From contig CAVOQD010000012.1 of NCBI GenBank assembly GCA_963698255.1, forward strand, positions 357,284-421,283: a DNA stretch of 64,000 nt, read 5' to 3'. Each line of letters starts with the position of its first letter. Position 1 is the first letter of the stretch. A program made the position numbers and the translations under genes. Below, one piece after another: positions 8,962-18,606 of this stretch. Origin of the DNA: JAWKOK01 sp963698255 (GTDB taxonomy: Bacteria > Chloroflexota > Anaerolineae > Caldilineales > Caldilineaceae). Below the pieces are notes generated by a model. That model ran no database searches and was not told the origin of the DNA. It worked only from the letters and a program-made list of their open reading frames with translations.

Positions 8962-9295
8962 TTACCGCCTCTGATTCAGTGAACACGATCATATCGACAG
9001 CAATCCAACGACAACACCTCAACAACGGACTACACGCCCGCTGAAGTTCCCAAATGATTTCCGGGGTGTTTGGCCGCATTCCCTACTGGCGACAACTTTC
9101 CAAGCGCCCCCAAGTCTGAAATACTTCCGGTTGTTTCGGCCGGACTGCATAGGTGAACTACCTAACATTCTAAGTCTACTCGCTACAAGTTTGCAGCAGA
9201 CTACCGGGATGTTGGTCGCGTGTTCCTGAAAAGTGGTGGATAGATTCTCGGGGCCCAAACATCGCTGAAACGTGGATGCTGTGGAACTGGTGTCG
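8962..9295. other. 334-base gap without recognisable content
   Basis: I find no credible gene, hairpin or repeat. Any promoter of the hypothetical protein at 8293-8961 should be here. Confidence 0.4.
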
Positions 9296-10455
9296 TCACG
9301 CCAGCGAACGCACCACTTCCAGAAGCCGGTCGGTCTGGTCGGGCCTGCCCACCGAGATGCGGATGCAGTTTTCCAGCCCGGGTTTGTTGTAGAATCGGAC
9401 GAGCACGCCCTGCTGTTCCAGCGCCAGCTTCAGGTCAGACGCGCTGCGCCCGTGAACGCGGCAGAGGATGAAGTTCGACTGCGACGGATACGTCGCCAGA
9501 AATGGGATATCGGCCAAGGCGTCGTCGAGCCGTCGCCGCTCAGCCTTCAGTTTCTCGACTACCTCGGTGATCTGATCGACATGGCGCAGACTGGCAAGCC
9601 CGGCCACCATGGCGGCCACATTGACATTGTACGGCTGCTTAAACTTCCAGAGTTGCTCCATGAGCCAGCCGGGACAAAGGCCGTAGCCCAATCGCAGACC
9701 CGCGATGCCGGCGGCCTTGCTGAACGTGCGCAATACGACCAGATTGTCGTGCAGCGGCACCCACGAGGCGCGGCTTCCGTGCTCGGCAAACTCCACGTAG
9801 GCCTCGTCCAACACGACGAGCAACGGCAGCTTCAGCAGCCGCGATAGGTCTTGGTCCGACAGCCAGTTGCCGGACGGATTGTTGGGCGAGGTGAGGAAGA
9901 GGAGTTTGGGGATGGGGATTGGGGAATGGGGATCGGGGACCGAGATTCGCCCCGAATCCCCATTCCCCAATCCCCAATCACCGCCTCTATCCCCTCGACA
10001 TCAACGCTGTAGTCGTCGCGACGCCACACGTCGATGACCTGGGCGCCGACGAGTCCGGCGTCGAAGCTATACATGCCGAAGGTAGGCGGGCAGTTGATGA
10101 CAGCATCCTGGGGACGCAGGAAGAGACGGCAGAGGTAGTCCAACAGTTCATCCGCGCCGTGGCTGGGCAGGATATGCCCGGCAGGCAGACCGACGTAGCG
10201 GCTCAGCGCCTCACGCAGTTCGGTCTGTTGCGGATCGGGATAGATGTGGTAGTAGGCATACTCGGCCAACGCCTCGACCACCGCCGGAACCGGCCCGTAG
10301 GGGTTTTCATTGGCGTCGAGCTTGACAATGCGGCTGACCGGCAATCCCAGGCGCTTGCTCAGCACTTCGAAGGGCTGGATCGGCGTATACTCCTCCATGG
10401 CCGAGACTTCCGGACGCAGGAGGTCTTGTGGTCGAAAGGGTTCGGTCTCTATCAC
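9296..10455 (-). pseudogene. hisC: Histidinol-phosphate aminotransferase, copy 2, interrupted by a palindromic element
   Basis: The first part (10455 to about 9975) encodes a normal HisC N-terminus with RIVKLDANENPYGP, SHGADELLDYL and DDYSVDVEGIEAV. The second part resumes with PKLLFLTSPNNPSGNWLSD and continues through VVLDEAYVEF, RTFSKAAGIAGLRLGYG (PLP lysine) to ISVGRPDQTDRLLEVV, the usual end. Between the residues that should be neighbours lie 65 extra bases made almost wholly of an inverted repeat. Since 65 is not a multiple of three, the frame is lost as written; with one more base, or one base error, the insert would be read through as about 22 residues rich in G, P, S and I. It directly follows hisD (3-base gap), as expected for a hisD-hisC operon. 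The intact copy at 257-1360 may compensate. Confidence 0.8.
9913..9974. repeat. Palindromic element inside hisC copy 2
   Basis: Left arm 9913-9937 (GGGGATTGGGG, AATGGGG, ATCGGGG) pairs with 9949-9974 over 25 bp with one bulged base, around an 11-nt loop. It belongs to the low-complexity type of palindrome whose arms are made of repeated short G-rich words, like those at 13141-13249 and 21331-21457. Confidence 0.85.
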
Positions 10456-10457
10456 GG

Positions 10458-11783
10458 CTACGTCTCCAGTCGTCGACGAACGGCCTCGGCGTGTGCGGTC
10501 AAGCCCTCGGCACGCGCCAGTGTCTCGGCCGCGGGACCGATATCGGCCAGGGCGGTCTCGTTCAGCCCGATGACGCTGACGATCTTCACAAAATCGTTGA
10601 CATTGATCGGGCTGGCGAAGCGCGCCGTCCCGCCGGTCGGCATGACATGGCTGGGTCCGGCCACGTAGTCGCCCAACACCTCGAAGCTGCGCTCGCCGAT
10701 GAAGATGCCGCCGGCATTCTGAATCGAGCCGATGTGGCTCCAGGGGTCTTCGACCAGCAGACAGAGATGTTCGGGCGCGTAGTCGTTGGCCAGCGCCAGT
10801 GATTGGGCCAGCGATTCGGTGACCACGATTCCGCTGCCGTTCTCCATGGAGACAGCGATCACGTCGGCACGTTCCAGCTCTTCGAGTTGAGCCAATACCG
10901 CAGCCTGAACCTTCTCAGCCATGTGCCGACTATGGGTCAAGAGAATGGCGCTGGCCAGCACATCGTGTTCCGCCTGGGCCAGCAGATCGGCGGCCGCCAA
11001 TGCGGGGTCGGCGCTCTCGTCGGCCACGACAACGGTCTCGGTGGGACCGGGCAGTCCGTCGATGCCGACGATGCCGTAGACCTGGCGTTTCGCCAGTGTT
11101 GTGAATAGGTTGCCGGGGCCGCAGATCTTGTCGACCGGCGCTATGCTCTCGGTGCCGAAGGCCAGTGCGCCGATGGCCTGGGCGCCGCCGCTCACGTAGA
11201 CGGCGTCAGCCCCGACGATGTCGGCGGCCACCAGGATGGTGGGATGGGGCAGGCCGCTCTCGCGTTGGGGCGGCGAGATGATGGACACGAAGGGGACGCC
11301 GGCCACCTTGGCCGGTATTGCAGTCATCAAGACCGAGCTGGGCAGCGGAGCCGTGCCGCCGGGCACATAGACGCCCACCCGCCCGATGGGGCGCACCAGT
11401 TGCCCAAGCGTGCCCTCGACGTCGTTGTGGATCCAGCTGATGGCCGGCTGCCGCCGATGAAACGACGCCACGCGTTCCGCCGCCTTGTGCAGGGCGGCCA
11501 CGACTTCGTCATCGACCTGCTCGTAGGCAGCGGCAATTTGCTCGGCGCTGACGACCAGCGAGACAGGCGTCACGCGGTCCAGCGTTTCGGCCCAACGGAT
11601 CAGCGCTGCATCGCCGTCGCTGCGCACATCATCCAGGATTCGACGCACGACTTCCTCCGGCGTCAACCGTGCGCCGAAGAGTCGCTCAATGCCGTCGAGC
11701 AATGAATCGGGCACGACCATTTCATCCCAGGCTCGGCGTCGCAGCACCGAGTCCTTGGCCGCAGATAGTTCCAAGATACGCAT
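10458..11783 (-). CDS. hisD: Histidinol dehydrogenase
   Basis: Zinc- and NAD-dependent enzyme for the last two steps of histidine synthesis, histidinol to histidine. The 441-residue length and the order of motifs fit the family: AERVASFHRRQ, YVPGGTAPLPSSVLM, VSGGAQAIGALAFGTESI, KICGPGNLFTTLAKR, GLPGPTETVVVADE, LLAQAEHD, and PTGGTARFASPINVNDF near the C-terminus, which include the zinc and base-catalysis residues (Gln/His/Asp/His set). ATG 11783 is chosen because it begins the conserved MRILELSA start; an upstream in-frame extension has no family counterpart. trkA ends 26 bases upstream and hisC starts 3 bases downstream, so the three are likely one transcript. Confidence 0.93.
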   Translation of the reverse strand: MRILELSAAKDSVLRRRAWDEMVVPDSLLDGIERLFGARLTPEEVVRRILDDVRSDGDAALIRWAETLDRVTPVSLVVSAEQIAAAYEQVDDEVVAALHKAAERVASFHRRQPAISWIHNDVEGTLGQLVRPIGRVGVYVPGGTAPLPSSVLMTAIPAKVAGVPFVSIISPPQRESGLPHPTILVAADIVGADAVYVSGGAQAIGALAFGTESIAPVDKICGPGNLFTTLAKRQVYGIVGIDGLPGPTETVVVADESADPALAAADLLAQAEHDVLASAILLTHSRHMAEKVQAAVLAQLEELERADVIAVSMENGSGIVVTESLAQSLALANDYAPEHLCLLVEDPWSHIGSIQNAGGIFIGERSFEVLGDYVAGPSHVMPTGGTARFASPINVNDFVKIVSVIGLNETALADIGPAAETLARAEGLTAHAEAVRRRLET

Positions 11784-11808
11784 AATCTCTCGATTCTTTC
11801 CTTCTACA

Positions 11809-12594
11809 CTACTGATTGAGCCGCTCTGCCTCGTCAATGCGACCAAGCACCACCAGGATGTCATTGGCCTCGATGCGAAAATTGGCGCTGGGACTGACGA
11901 TCAACTCATCGCCACGACGGACGGCCATAACCGTCAGCCCATAGCGTTGGCGCAGATTGCACTCGTAGAGCGTCTTGTCCCAGATGCTGGCCGGCGCCAA
12001 CAGTTCTACAACGCCGACCTCGTCGCTGACCTCAAGGTAATCGATGAAGTGGCCGGCAGCCAGCTTGCGCGCCAGGCGCACACCGGCTTCATGTTCCGGC
12101 AGAATCACTTCGTCGGCGCCGACGCGCAACAGAATATCTTTCTGTGTGGCCGTGCGAGCCTTGGTGATCACACGTTTGACGCCGAGGCGCTGAAGCAGTA
12201 CGGTCGCCAGCAAGTTGCTTTCAAAGTCGGTGCCGATACAGACCAATCCGGTGTCAAATGAATCGACGCCGGCCTGGCGCAAGGCATCAACGTTGGTTGC
12301 ATCCAGGTGCATCACATGGGGCAGCGTCGTACTCAAGGCCTGAACACGATCCATGTCGGCGTCGATGGCCAGAACATTGTGTCCGTACTTGACGAGTGTT
12401 GTCGCGACGGCCGTGCCAAACCGCCCCAGACCGATGACGACGTACTCGTCTACTTTGCGGCGGTTCGACGCCCAGAACTTGAGGCGCGGCTCTGATCTTG
12501 ATCCCTGTTTGGTCTTATCGTCAGCGGCTTCGCCGGCACTGCTCGTCTGGCCCACTGGAGTTCTCCTCAAGCTTGCTGTTGCACTGCTCGTCAT
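11809..12594 (-). CDS. TrkA/KtrA-type potassium-channel regulatory subunit
   Basis: Cytoplasmic RCK protein of 261 residues that gates a Trk/Ktr/Kch potassium transporter by binding NAD(H) or adenine nucleotides. The Rossmann TrkA_N domain begins near residue 51 with the glycine-rich GLGRFG (55-60) and an acidic strand end (AIDAD); a TrkA_C domain follows from about residue 185 (LLAPASIWDKTLYECNLRQRY) and ends with DILVVLGRIDEAERL. The first 45 residues are polar and low in structure, longer than usual. No membrane partner lies in the window. Its place before hisD is operonic by spacing but not functionally explained. Confidence 0.88.
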   Translation of the reverse strand: MTSSATASLRRTPVGQTSSAGEAADDKTKQGSRSEPRLKFWASNRRKVDEYVVIGLGRFGTAVATTLVKYGHNVLAIDADMDRVQALSTTLPHVMHLDATNVDALRQAGVDSFDTGLVCIGTDFESNLLATVLLQRLGVKRVITKARTATQKDILLRVGADEVILPEHEAGVRLARKLAAGHFIDYLEVSDEVGVVELLAPASIWDKTLYECNLRQRYGLTVMAVRRGDELIVSPSANFRIEANDILVVLGRIDEAERLNQ

Positions 12595-12629
12595 GCATAA
12601 AACATGAGCAGTATATCATGATTCTCCGG

Positions 12630-13100
12630 CTAGTCAGCCATGGGATGGAAGACAACATCGTGGGCCGCCAATTGGCCATCCAAATAGTCGAAACGCCCCG
12701 AAAAGAAGCGGTCCTGCTCCAACCATTTGAGGAAGATCCGATCGCCTTCCCACAGCGGCAGATCGAGCAGTTGATCATCGTCGATCCAGGCCAGCACGCC
12801 TTCCGGCGAGTCGATCAGTTCGCCGTCGAAGTCGTGTGCCACAAAGACGAAAGCGTACCAATCTTCGTCATCGTTGAAGGCAGGAAAGGTCAGAACCCCG
12901 CGCAGTTCCGGGTTGCGTACTCGCAGACCACTCTCCTCATAGATCTCGCGGATGGCGCACGCTTCGGGCGTCTCACCCGGCTCGAATTTGCCGCCGAGAC
13001 CGTTCCACTTGCCCTGATGCATGTCGTTCTCTTTTTTGATGCGATGGAGCATCAAGGTCCGATTGTCGCGTTTGATATAGCAGAGTGTGGCGAGTTTCAT
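12630..13100 (-). CDS. NUDIX hydrolase, probable 8-oxo-dGTP diphosphatase
   Basis: 156-residue nudix protein. The full nudix box (G-5x-E-7x-R-E-U-x-E-E-x-G-U) is present: GGKFEPGETPEACAIREIYEESGL is its span, residues 36-59, with the REIYEES core that binds the metal. The sequence MLHRIKKENDMHQGKWNGLG before the box is characteristic of the MutT/MTH1-like group that cleans oxidised purine nucleotides. AGGAGGTG lies a few bases before ATG 13100, a good ribosome site (on the minus strand the complement of 13101-13110 should be checked, since the + strand there reads 'aggaggtgac'). Substrate is inference. It precedes trkA by 35 bases. Confidence 0.85.
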   Translation of the reverse strand: MKLATLCYIKRDNRTLMLHRIKKENDMHQGKWNGLGGKFEPGETPEACAIREIYEESGLRVRNPELRGVLTFPAFNDDEDWYAFVFVAHDFDGELIDSPEGVLAWIDDDQLLDLPLWEGDRIFLKWLEQDRFFSGRFDYLDGQLAAHDVVFHPMAD

Positions 13101-13140
13101 AGGAGGTGACTGGTGATCTGGGATTGGTGATTGGGTTTGG

Positions 13141-13249
13141 GCGGTGGGGATGTGGAGAAGTGGGGCAGTAGGGATTGGGGGATGCGGATAGGCTTCTCGC
13201 TATCCCCCCACCGCCTCACTCCCCTACTGCCCCACCTCCCTACTCCGCC
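13141..13249. repeat. G-rich palindromic element between E1 beta and the nudix gene
   Basis: Two interlocking inverted pairs: GCGGTGGGG (13141) with CCCCACCGC (13206-13214), and GTGGGGCAGTAGGG (13160) with CCCCTACTGCCCCAC (13222-13236). Arms are built of short G-rich words, like 9913-9974 and 21331-21457. The element directly follows the E1 beta stop codon and could end that transcript. Confidence 0.7.
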
Positions 13250-13252
13250 ACA

Positions 13253-14288
<1,036 letters not shown>

Positions 14289-14338
14289 TACAATCGATTC
14301 GCACTCCCAAAGTGTGATGGCCGGTCCGCCTTTTGTAT

Positions 14339-14395
14339 CGCGACATTTATGTCGCAGCAGACTTACACGGCCCGCCGTGCGACATAAATGTCGCG
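14339..14395. repeat. CGACATTTATGTCG palindromic element
   Basis: Perfect 17-bp arms CGCGACATTTATGTCGC (14339-14355) and GCGACATAAATGTCGCG (14379-14395); each arm is itself nearly palindromic. A related element with CGGCATTTATGCCG is at 27225-27288. It lies in the leader between E1 alpha and E1 beta. Confidence 0.8.
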
Positions 14396-14459
14396 GTACA
14401 GATCGGCACGCCACCGATACGGCCGCGCCCTAGGCGCTTATCGGAGAGAAGGCCGATAG

Positions 14460-14545
14460 ACCGCGGATTAGGCGGATGTGGCGGATAAATGCCGATAAAA
14501 TCGGAAAAATCTGGCTGTTTCCGTCTAATCCGCCGCATCCGCGGT
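14460..14545. repeat. Palindromic element, CCGCGGATT family, copy 2
   Basis: ACCGCGGATTAGGCGGATG (14460 onward) is answered by the complement at 14521-14545, with a central AAAATCGG / CCGATAAA part. It follows the stop of the E1 alpha gene and sits in tandem with the element at 14339-14395. Confidence 0.78.
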
Positions 14546-14572
14546 CCATTTCTGGGTCACTCCGACAGCCGG

Positions 14573-15559
14573 CTAGTCCGCATAGACGCCATCGAAAATC
14601 GATGCCGGATCGGGCATCGGCGACGACTCGGCAAACTCGACGGCGTCCTCGATCTCGACCTCGCAGCGATGGCCGATCTCGTCCAGCTCGATCTGATCGG
14701 TGATGCCGGCGAGCAACAGGCGATCCTCGTAGCGCCGCAGCGGATCCTTGGCCTCCCACTCAGCCAACAACTCGGCGGGCACATACTCTGCGCCGTCGTG
14801 GATGGCGTGGCCCAGCATGCGCATGGTCTTGGCCTCGATCAGCGTGGGGCCGCCGCCGGACCGCGCCCGGTCCACCGCTTGCTTGGTGACGTCATAGACC
14901 GCCTCGACATCGTTGCCGTCGACGATCAGGCCGGGTATGCCGTAGCCGGCCGCCCGATCGGCGATGTCTTCGATCTTCATCTGCTGTGACATGGGCGTGG
15001 CGTAGGCGTAGAGGTTGTTTTCGACGATGACAACGACGGGCGCATTCTCGACAGCGGCCAGGTTCATGGCCTCGTGAAAGACGCCGGTGCTGCTGGAGCC
15101 GTCGCCGATAAAGGTGAGCGCGACGCGGGGTTCAGCCCGGTAGTTGAAGCTCATGGCCATGCCCACGGCGACCGAGAGCGAGTGGCCCAGATGGCTGATG
15201 AAGCCGGCGATGTTGTGGTCTAGATCGCCGGTCCCGTGCAGGTTGGCATCGCGCCCCTGGGTGACGCCGGTGGCCTTGCCCAGCATATTGGCAAAGAGCC
15301 GACGCGGGGTGAGACCGCGCAACAGATAGCAGCCCAGATCGCGGTGCATGGGGGCGACCACGTCATCCCGTTCAAGCGTATAGCCGGCGCCGACGCTGAT
15401 GGCCTCGTGGCCGCGCTGGCTGAAGGTGCCGCCCAGTCCTCGCCCCTGCTGCCAGAGGGCGACCATACGCTCGTCATAGGTACGCGTGAGGCGCATCCAG
15501 TAGTAGAGTTCCAGTCGCTGATCCCGGCCCAACGCCAGGTTCAGATCCGGCGACGTCAT
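14573..15559 (-). CDS. 2-oxoacid dehydrogenase E1 component, alpha subunit
   Basis: Thiamine-diphosphate-binding subunit of a pyruvate or branched-chain 2-oxoacid dehydrogenase, 328 residues, intact. The ThDP motif runs from GDG (152-154) to ENN (180-182) in GDGSSSTGVFHEAMNLAAVE and VVIVENN; the substrate/phosphorylation loop region HGTGDLDHN and GHAIHDGAEY is also present. FSQRGHEAISVGAGYTL is typical of the family. Its ATG overlaps the cmk stop codon as ATGA, so the two genes are translationally coupled. The beta subunit follows after 284 bases of palindromic sequence. Which 2-oxoacid is used cannot be decided without E2. Confidence 0.9.
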   Translation of the reverse strand: MTSPDLNLALGRDQRLELYYWMRLTRTYDERMVALWQQGRGLGGTFSQRGHEAISVGAGYTLERDDVVAPMHRDLGCYLLRGLTPRRLFANMLGKATGVTQGRDANLHGTGDLDHNIAGFISHLGHSLSVAVGMAMSFNYRAEPRVALTFIGDGSSSTGVFHEAMNLAAVENAPVVVIVENNLYAYATPMSQQMKIEDIADRAAGYGIPGLIVDGNDVEAVYDVTKQAVDRARSGGGPTLIEAKTMRMLGHAIHDGAEYVPAELLAEWEAKDPLRRYEDRLLLAGITDQIELDEIGHRCEVEIEDAVEFAESSPMPDPASIFDGVYAD

Positions 15560-16320
15560 GAGATCTGCCCCTCCGTCGCCAGCCCAAGAATCCGCTCCAC
15601 CACCTCGTCCGGGGTCATGTCCGATGTGTCAACAACGATGGCGTCGTCGGCCGCACGCAGGGGCGACAACGTCCGCCGGCTGTCGCGCTCATCACGCTCG
15701 ATGATGTCCGCCAAAATCTGATCGTAGGGGATCGCCTTTCCCCGTTTCTCCAGTTCAAGATGGCGTCGGCGCGCACGTTCTTGCGGCGAAGCATCCATGT
15801 AGATTTTTAGTCCAGCCGAAGGCAGCACCACCGTGCCGATATCACGCCCGACCATGACGATGCCCGGTTTGCCGCCCAGACCTGCGCCGTACTGTTCGCC
15901 GATGCGACGCTGTTGAGCGCTCAGCGCCTGCCGAACCCTGGGGTAGGCCGACACAGTCGAAACATTCTGATCGACCTCCGGGCTGCGAATCAACCAGGTG
16001 ACATCGACGCCGTCGACCAGGACTGTGCACTGGCGGCCGTCGGTCTCGTCGGGCGCAGGCGGCGCCACGTCGATCAGAACGGTCTCGGCAAGCAAGGAGA
16101 CCGCGTCTTCGTCGGCAATCGGCACAAGCCGATCCAACGCCGCCCAGGTCACGGCCCGATACATGACGCCGGTATCAAAGAGTAGAAAGTCGAGGGCATC
16201 GGCCACCAGATAGCCCATGGTGCTCTTGCCCGATGCCGCCGGACCATCTACGGCAATGATGGCCGGCTTCAGCCGGTGAACGGGATTGGCCGTCGTGCGG
16301 TTCAATGAATGCTCCTCCAT
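15556..16320 (-). CDS. cmk: Cytidylate kinase
   Basis: Phosphorylates CMP and dCMP with ATP for nucleotide and CDP-lipid synthesis. The P-loop is GPAASGKST (residues 26-34). Also visible are DTGVMYRAVTWAAL (CMP-binding), MVGRDIGTVVLP (the family signature GRDIGT), and the lid region ERARRRHLELEKRGKAIPYDQI, then RDSRRTLSPLRAADDAIVVDTS. Starting at ATG 16320 gives 254 residues, slightly longer than usual because of about 19 extra N-terminal residues. It begins 7 bases after rluB ends and overlaps the next gene by ATGA, so rluB-cmk-E1 alpha-E1 beta form one operon by spacing. cmk next to rluB is a common bacterial arrangement. Confidence 0.93.
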   Translation of the reverse strand: MEEHSLNRTTANPVHRLKPAIIAVDGPAASGKSTMGYLVADALDFLLFDTGVMYRAVTWAALDRLVPIADEDAVSLLAETVLIDVAPPAPDETDGRQCTVLVDGVDVTWLIRSPEVDQNVSTVSAYPRVRQALSAQQRRIGEQYGAGLGGKPGIVMVGRDIGTVVLPSAGLKIYMDASPQERARRRHLELEKRGKAIPYDQILADIIERDERDSRRTLSPLRAADDAIVVDTSDMTPDEVVERILGLATEGQIS

Positions 16321-16327
16321 GCTGTCT

Positions 16328-17152
16328 TCATGCTCTGGACGATCTGCTGCCGCTCGATTTCTTGGGCTTGTACGACTTTTCAGGCGCATTGGGCCCGGAT
16401 TGGACCAGATTGCGCAAGGCGGTGACCTCGCCACGTGTCAGGTGGACATGTTGTCCCACTTCCAACGCGCCCAGTTGCAGCGTACCGATCGACCAGCGTA
16501 CCAAGCGGAGAGTTCTCAGCTCGACGGCCGCCAACATGTGGCGAATCTGCCGCTTACGCCCTTCCCGCAGCGTGATCTTCAGCCAGCAGCCCTCGCGAGG
16601 CCCCGGCGCGAGGCGCATCTGAGGCGGCGGCCGGTCGACGACTGAGACGCCGGCCGGCGCGGTCTTGCCGTCCGGAAGATCGATGCCGCTGCGCAGTTGG
16701 TTGAGCAGCCCTTCCGGCGGTCGAGACTCGACCAGCACGTAGTAGATCTTTTCGTGCCTGAAGCTGGGATGGGTCAACTTGTGGGCCAACGCGCCGTCAT
16801 CGGTCAGCAAGATCAGCCCTTCACTGTTGAGATCCAATCGCCCAACCGGGAAGACACGGCTCAGTTCCGGGGGGAGCAGGTCGGCCACAGACTGGCGGCC
16901 ACGCGTGTCGCCGCCGATGTCGCTCAACACATCGCGCGGCTTGTTCAGTTTCAGATAGAGATGGCGCTTGCGCTTGTGAACCGGCTTGCCGTCCACCGAG
17001 AGCAGCACCTTCTCAGGATCGACCTTGGTGCCCAGTTCGGTCACAGTCTGGCCGTTGACCTGCACCCGCCCCTGGGTGATCAGTTTCTCGCAGGCTCGCC
17101 GGCTGTCTACGCCCGCCGCGGCCAACACTTTTTGAAGACGTTCTTCTGCCAT
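16328..17152 (-). CDS. rluB: Ribosomal large-subunit pseudouridine synthase B family
   Basis: Isomerises a uridine in 23S rRNA helix 89 (position 2605 in E. coli) or a close paralogue's target. An S4 RNA-binding domain is at residues 1-50 (RLQKVLAAAGVDSRRACEKLI) and the catalytic Asp is at residue 107 in FPVGRLDLNSEGLILLTDDG. KLNKPRDVLSD and REGRKRQIRHMLAAV are further family marks. The 274-residue length fits, with a basic tail (KSYKPKKSSGSRSSRA). ATG 17152 begins the conserved MAEERLQKVL; sequence upstream in frame crosses repeat DNA and is not coding. Confidence 0.92.
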   Translation of the reverse strand: MAEERLQKVLAAAGVDSRRACEKLITQGRVQVNGQTVTELGTKVDPEKVLLSVDGKPVHKRKRHLYLKLNKPRDVLSDIGGDTRGRQSVADLLPPELSRVFPVGRLDLNSEGLILLTDDGALAHKLTHPSFRHEKIYYVLVESRPPEGLLNQLRSGIDLPDGKTAPAGVSVVDRPPPQMRLAPGPREGCWLKITLREGRKRQIRHMLAAVELRTLRLVRWSIGTLQLGALEVGQHVHLTRGEVTALRNLVQSGPNAPEKSYKPKKSSGSRSSRA

Positions 17153-17201
17153 GATTGATTCGTCATTTCCTGATACGCTACTTCTGAAGATTACCGATGG
17201 G

Positions 17202-17250
17202 ATAGACCGCGAATTAGGCGAATCAGGCGGATAGACCCGGATTTGATTCG
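17202..17250. repeat. CCGCGGATT family, half copy 3
   Basis: ATAGACCGCGAATTAGGCG followed by GGCGGATAGACCCGGAT matches one arm of the element at 14460-14545 and the half copy at 40637-40688; no second arm is seen. Lies just upstream of rluB. Confidence 0.6.
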
Positions 17251-17331
17251 AACGCGTCACTGTACAGTCACATATTGTACGTGTAGTTTGCAACCGAACA
17301 ATCCCCGAATATTCCAGAGACTCCGCAGCTC

Positions 17332-17350
17332 GTGCGGTTGCAAACCGCAC
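17332..17350. repeat. GTGCGGTT-AACCGCAC palindrome, copy 1
   Basis: Perfect 8-bp arms around TGC. It is flanked by GAATATTCCAGA on the left and TTCCAGAATATT on the right, so the whole of about 17307-17370 is a looser palindrome. A similar core is at 40697-40713. Confidence 0.6.
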
Positions 17351-17409
17351 CTAGTTCCAGAATATTTAGTCGCATGCCATCTCAATGGTTATGGATTGAG
17401 TATACCAAG

Positions 17410-18434
17410 TCACGACGTGCCTGCAAAGGTTGGCACGAGCAGCACCTTGAGAACGCCCGGCCTCGCCGCAAGCTCAAGAGCGACGACACCGTCTGCCAAT
17501 GGCAGCCGATGATGGATCAATGGTTCGACACCCACGACGCCACGCGCCAGGGCGCGCAACGCCGGCGGAAACGGGCCGCAGCGACTGCCCACCAGCGTGA
17601 TCTCATCCACCACCAGCGAACTTATGTCAAATTGAGGCAGGCCACCGGCAAAGGTGCTCTTGAGCACGATGGTCCCGCCTGGACGCACAAGCTGGCGCGC
17701 GGCGTCGAATCCCGCCGGCGATCCGGTCGTGTCGACCACGATGTCGGCGCGGCGCACGCTGGAGCGCGTCCGCCTCTGCTGAACCGAGCAGAACCGACGG
17801 GAATGCCCAGTTCGGCGAGCAGTGTTTCCTTGTTGCGGTTGCGTACCAGCACCGTCAGATCGCAATTGGTCGACGCCAACACCTGCGCCACGAGCAGACC
17901 GAGCCGCCCGACACCCAGCAGGCAGACACGCGAATCGGGCGTCAGGTGGACCTGTTCCAGAATCTGAAAGGCTGCGGCCAGCGGTTCGACAAAGACGGCC
18001 TGCTCATCCGAGACGGCCTCGGGCACGGCATGGAGATTGGCAAGCGGCAATGTCAAATAGTCGGCGAAGGCCCCGTCACGACCGATGATGCCCATGCTCT
18101 GGCGCTGTCGGCAGTGCTTGTGCTGCCCGCGCCGGCAGAGCGAGCACTGCCCGCAGCCGATGTTGATCTCGCCCACCACCCGCCGCCCGATCCAAGATTC
18201 GTCACCCGGCGCACTGACCACCGTGCCCACAAACTCATGGCCAAGCACGCCACGATAGCCGCCCTTGTAGCCGGCCATCAACTGCAAGTCGGTCGAGCAG
18301 ATGCCGGCCAGACTGACGTGGATCAGCGCCTCGCCCGGCTGTGGCGCTGGCGTCGGATAGTCGTTGCGCACAATCGGACCATCATCGGTCAACAACAGCG
18401 CTTGCATAGACTGGGGAATCGCGTCGTTCTTCAC
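17410..18434 (-). CDS. Zinc-dependent medium-chain alcohol dehydrogenase (frame interrupted)
   Basis: MDR-family oxidoreductase of about 335 residues. The catalytic zinc region is GICSTDLQLMAGY with GVLGHEFVGTVV; the structural zinc lobe carries four cysteines in CGQCSLCRRGQHKHC, and QRQSMGIIGRDGAFADYL follows. The Rossmann motif is LLGVGRLGLLVAQVL. Near 17790 one surplus base moves the frame; the C-terminal half then reads DIVVDTTGSPAGFDAARQLV, PGGTIVLKSTF and LVGSRCGPFPPAL. The pattern is closest to the threonine/sorbitol dehydrogenase-like group (two zincs); substrate unknown. A GTG at 18434 is the farthest start; ATG 18407 is the other candidate. Monocistronic, 170 bases after secF. Confidence 0.82.
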
Positions 18435-18606
18435 AGGCGATCTGTTCTCCAGATACAGTCGTTATCGTGATCGCTGAAATAGAAAAGCGACGAAGTATCG
18501 CTACTCCGTCGCTCTCAAAAACAGTGTAAAGAGTCAAATGGCCTCATTCCTGAGCTAGCAGCCGCATCAACAGAACGGGACCCTTCGATCTGTTTGCCTT
18601 GCGGTC

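Noticed and set aside
9019..9258. 79-codon minus-strand frame in the gap before hisC copy 2
   Set aside because: No ribosome site, no recognisable sequence pattern and a codon mix unlike its neighbours.
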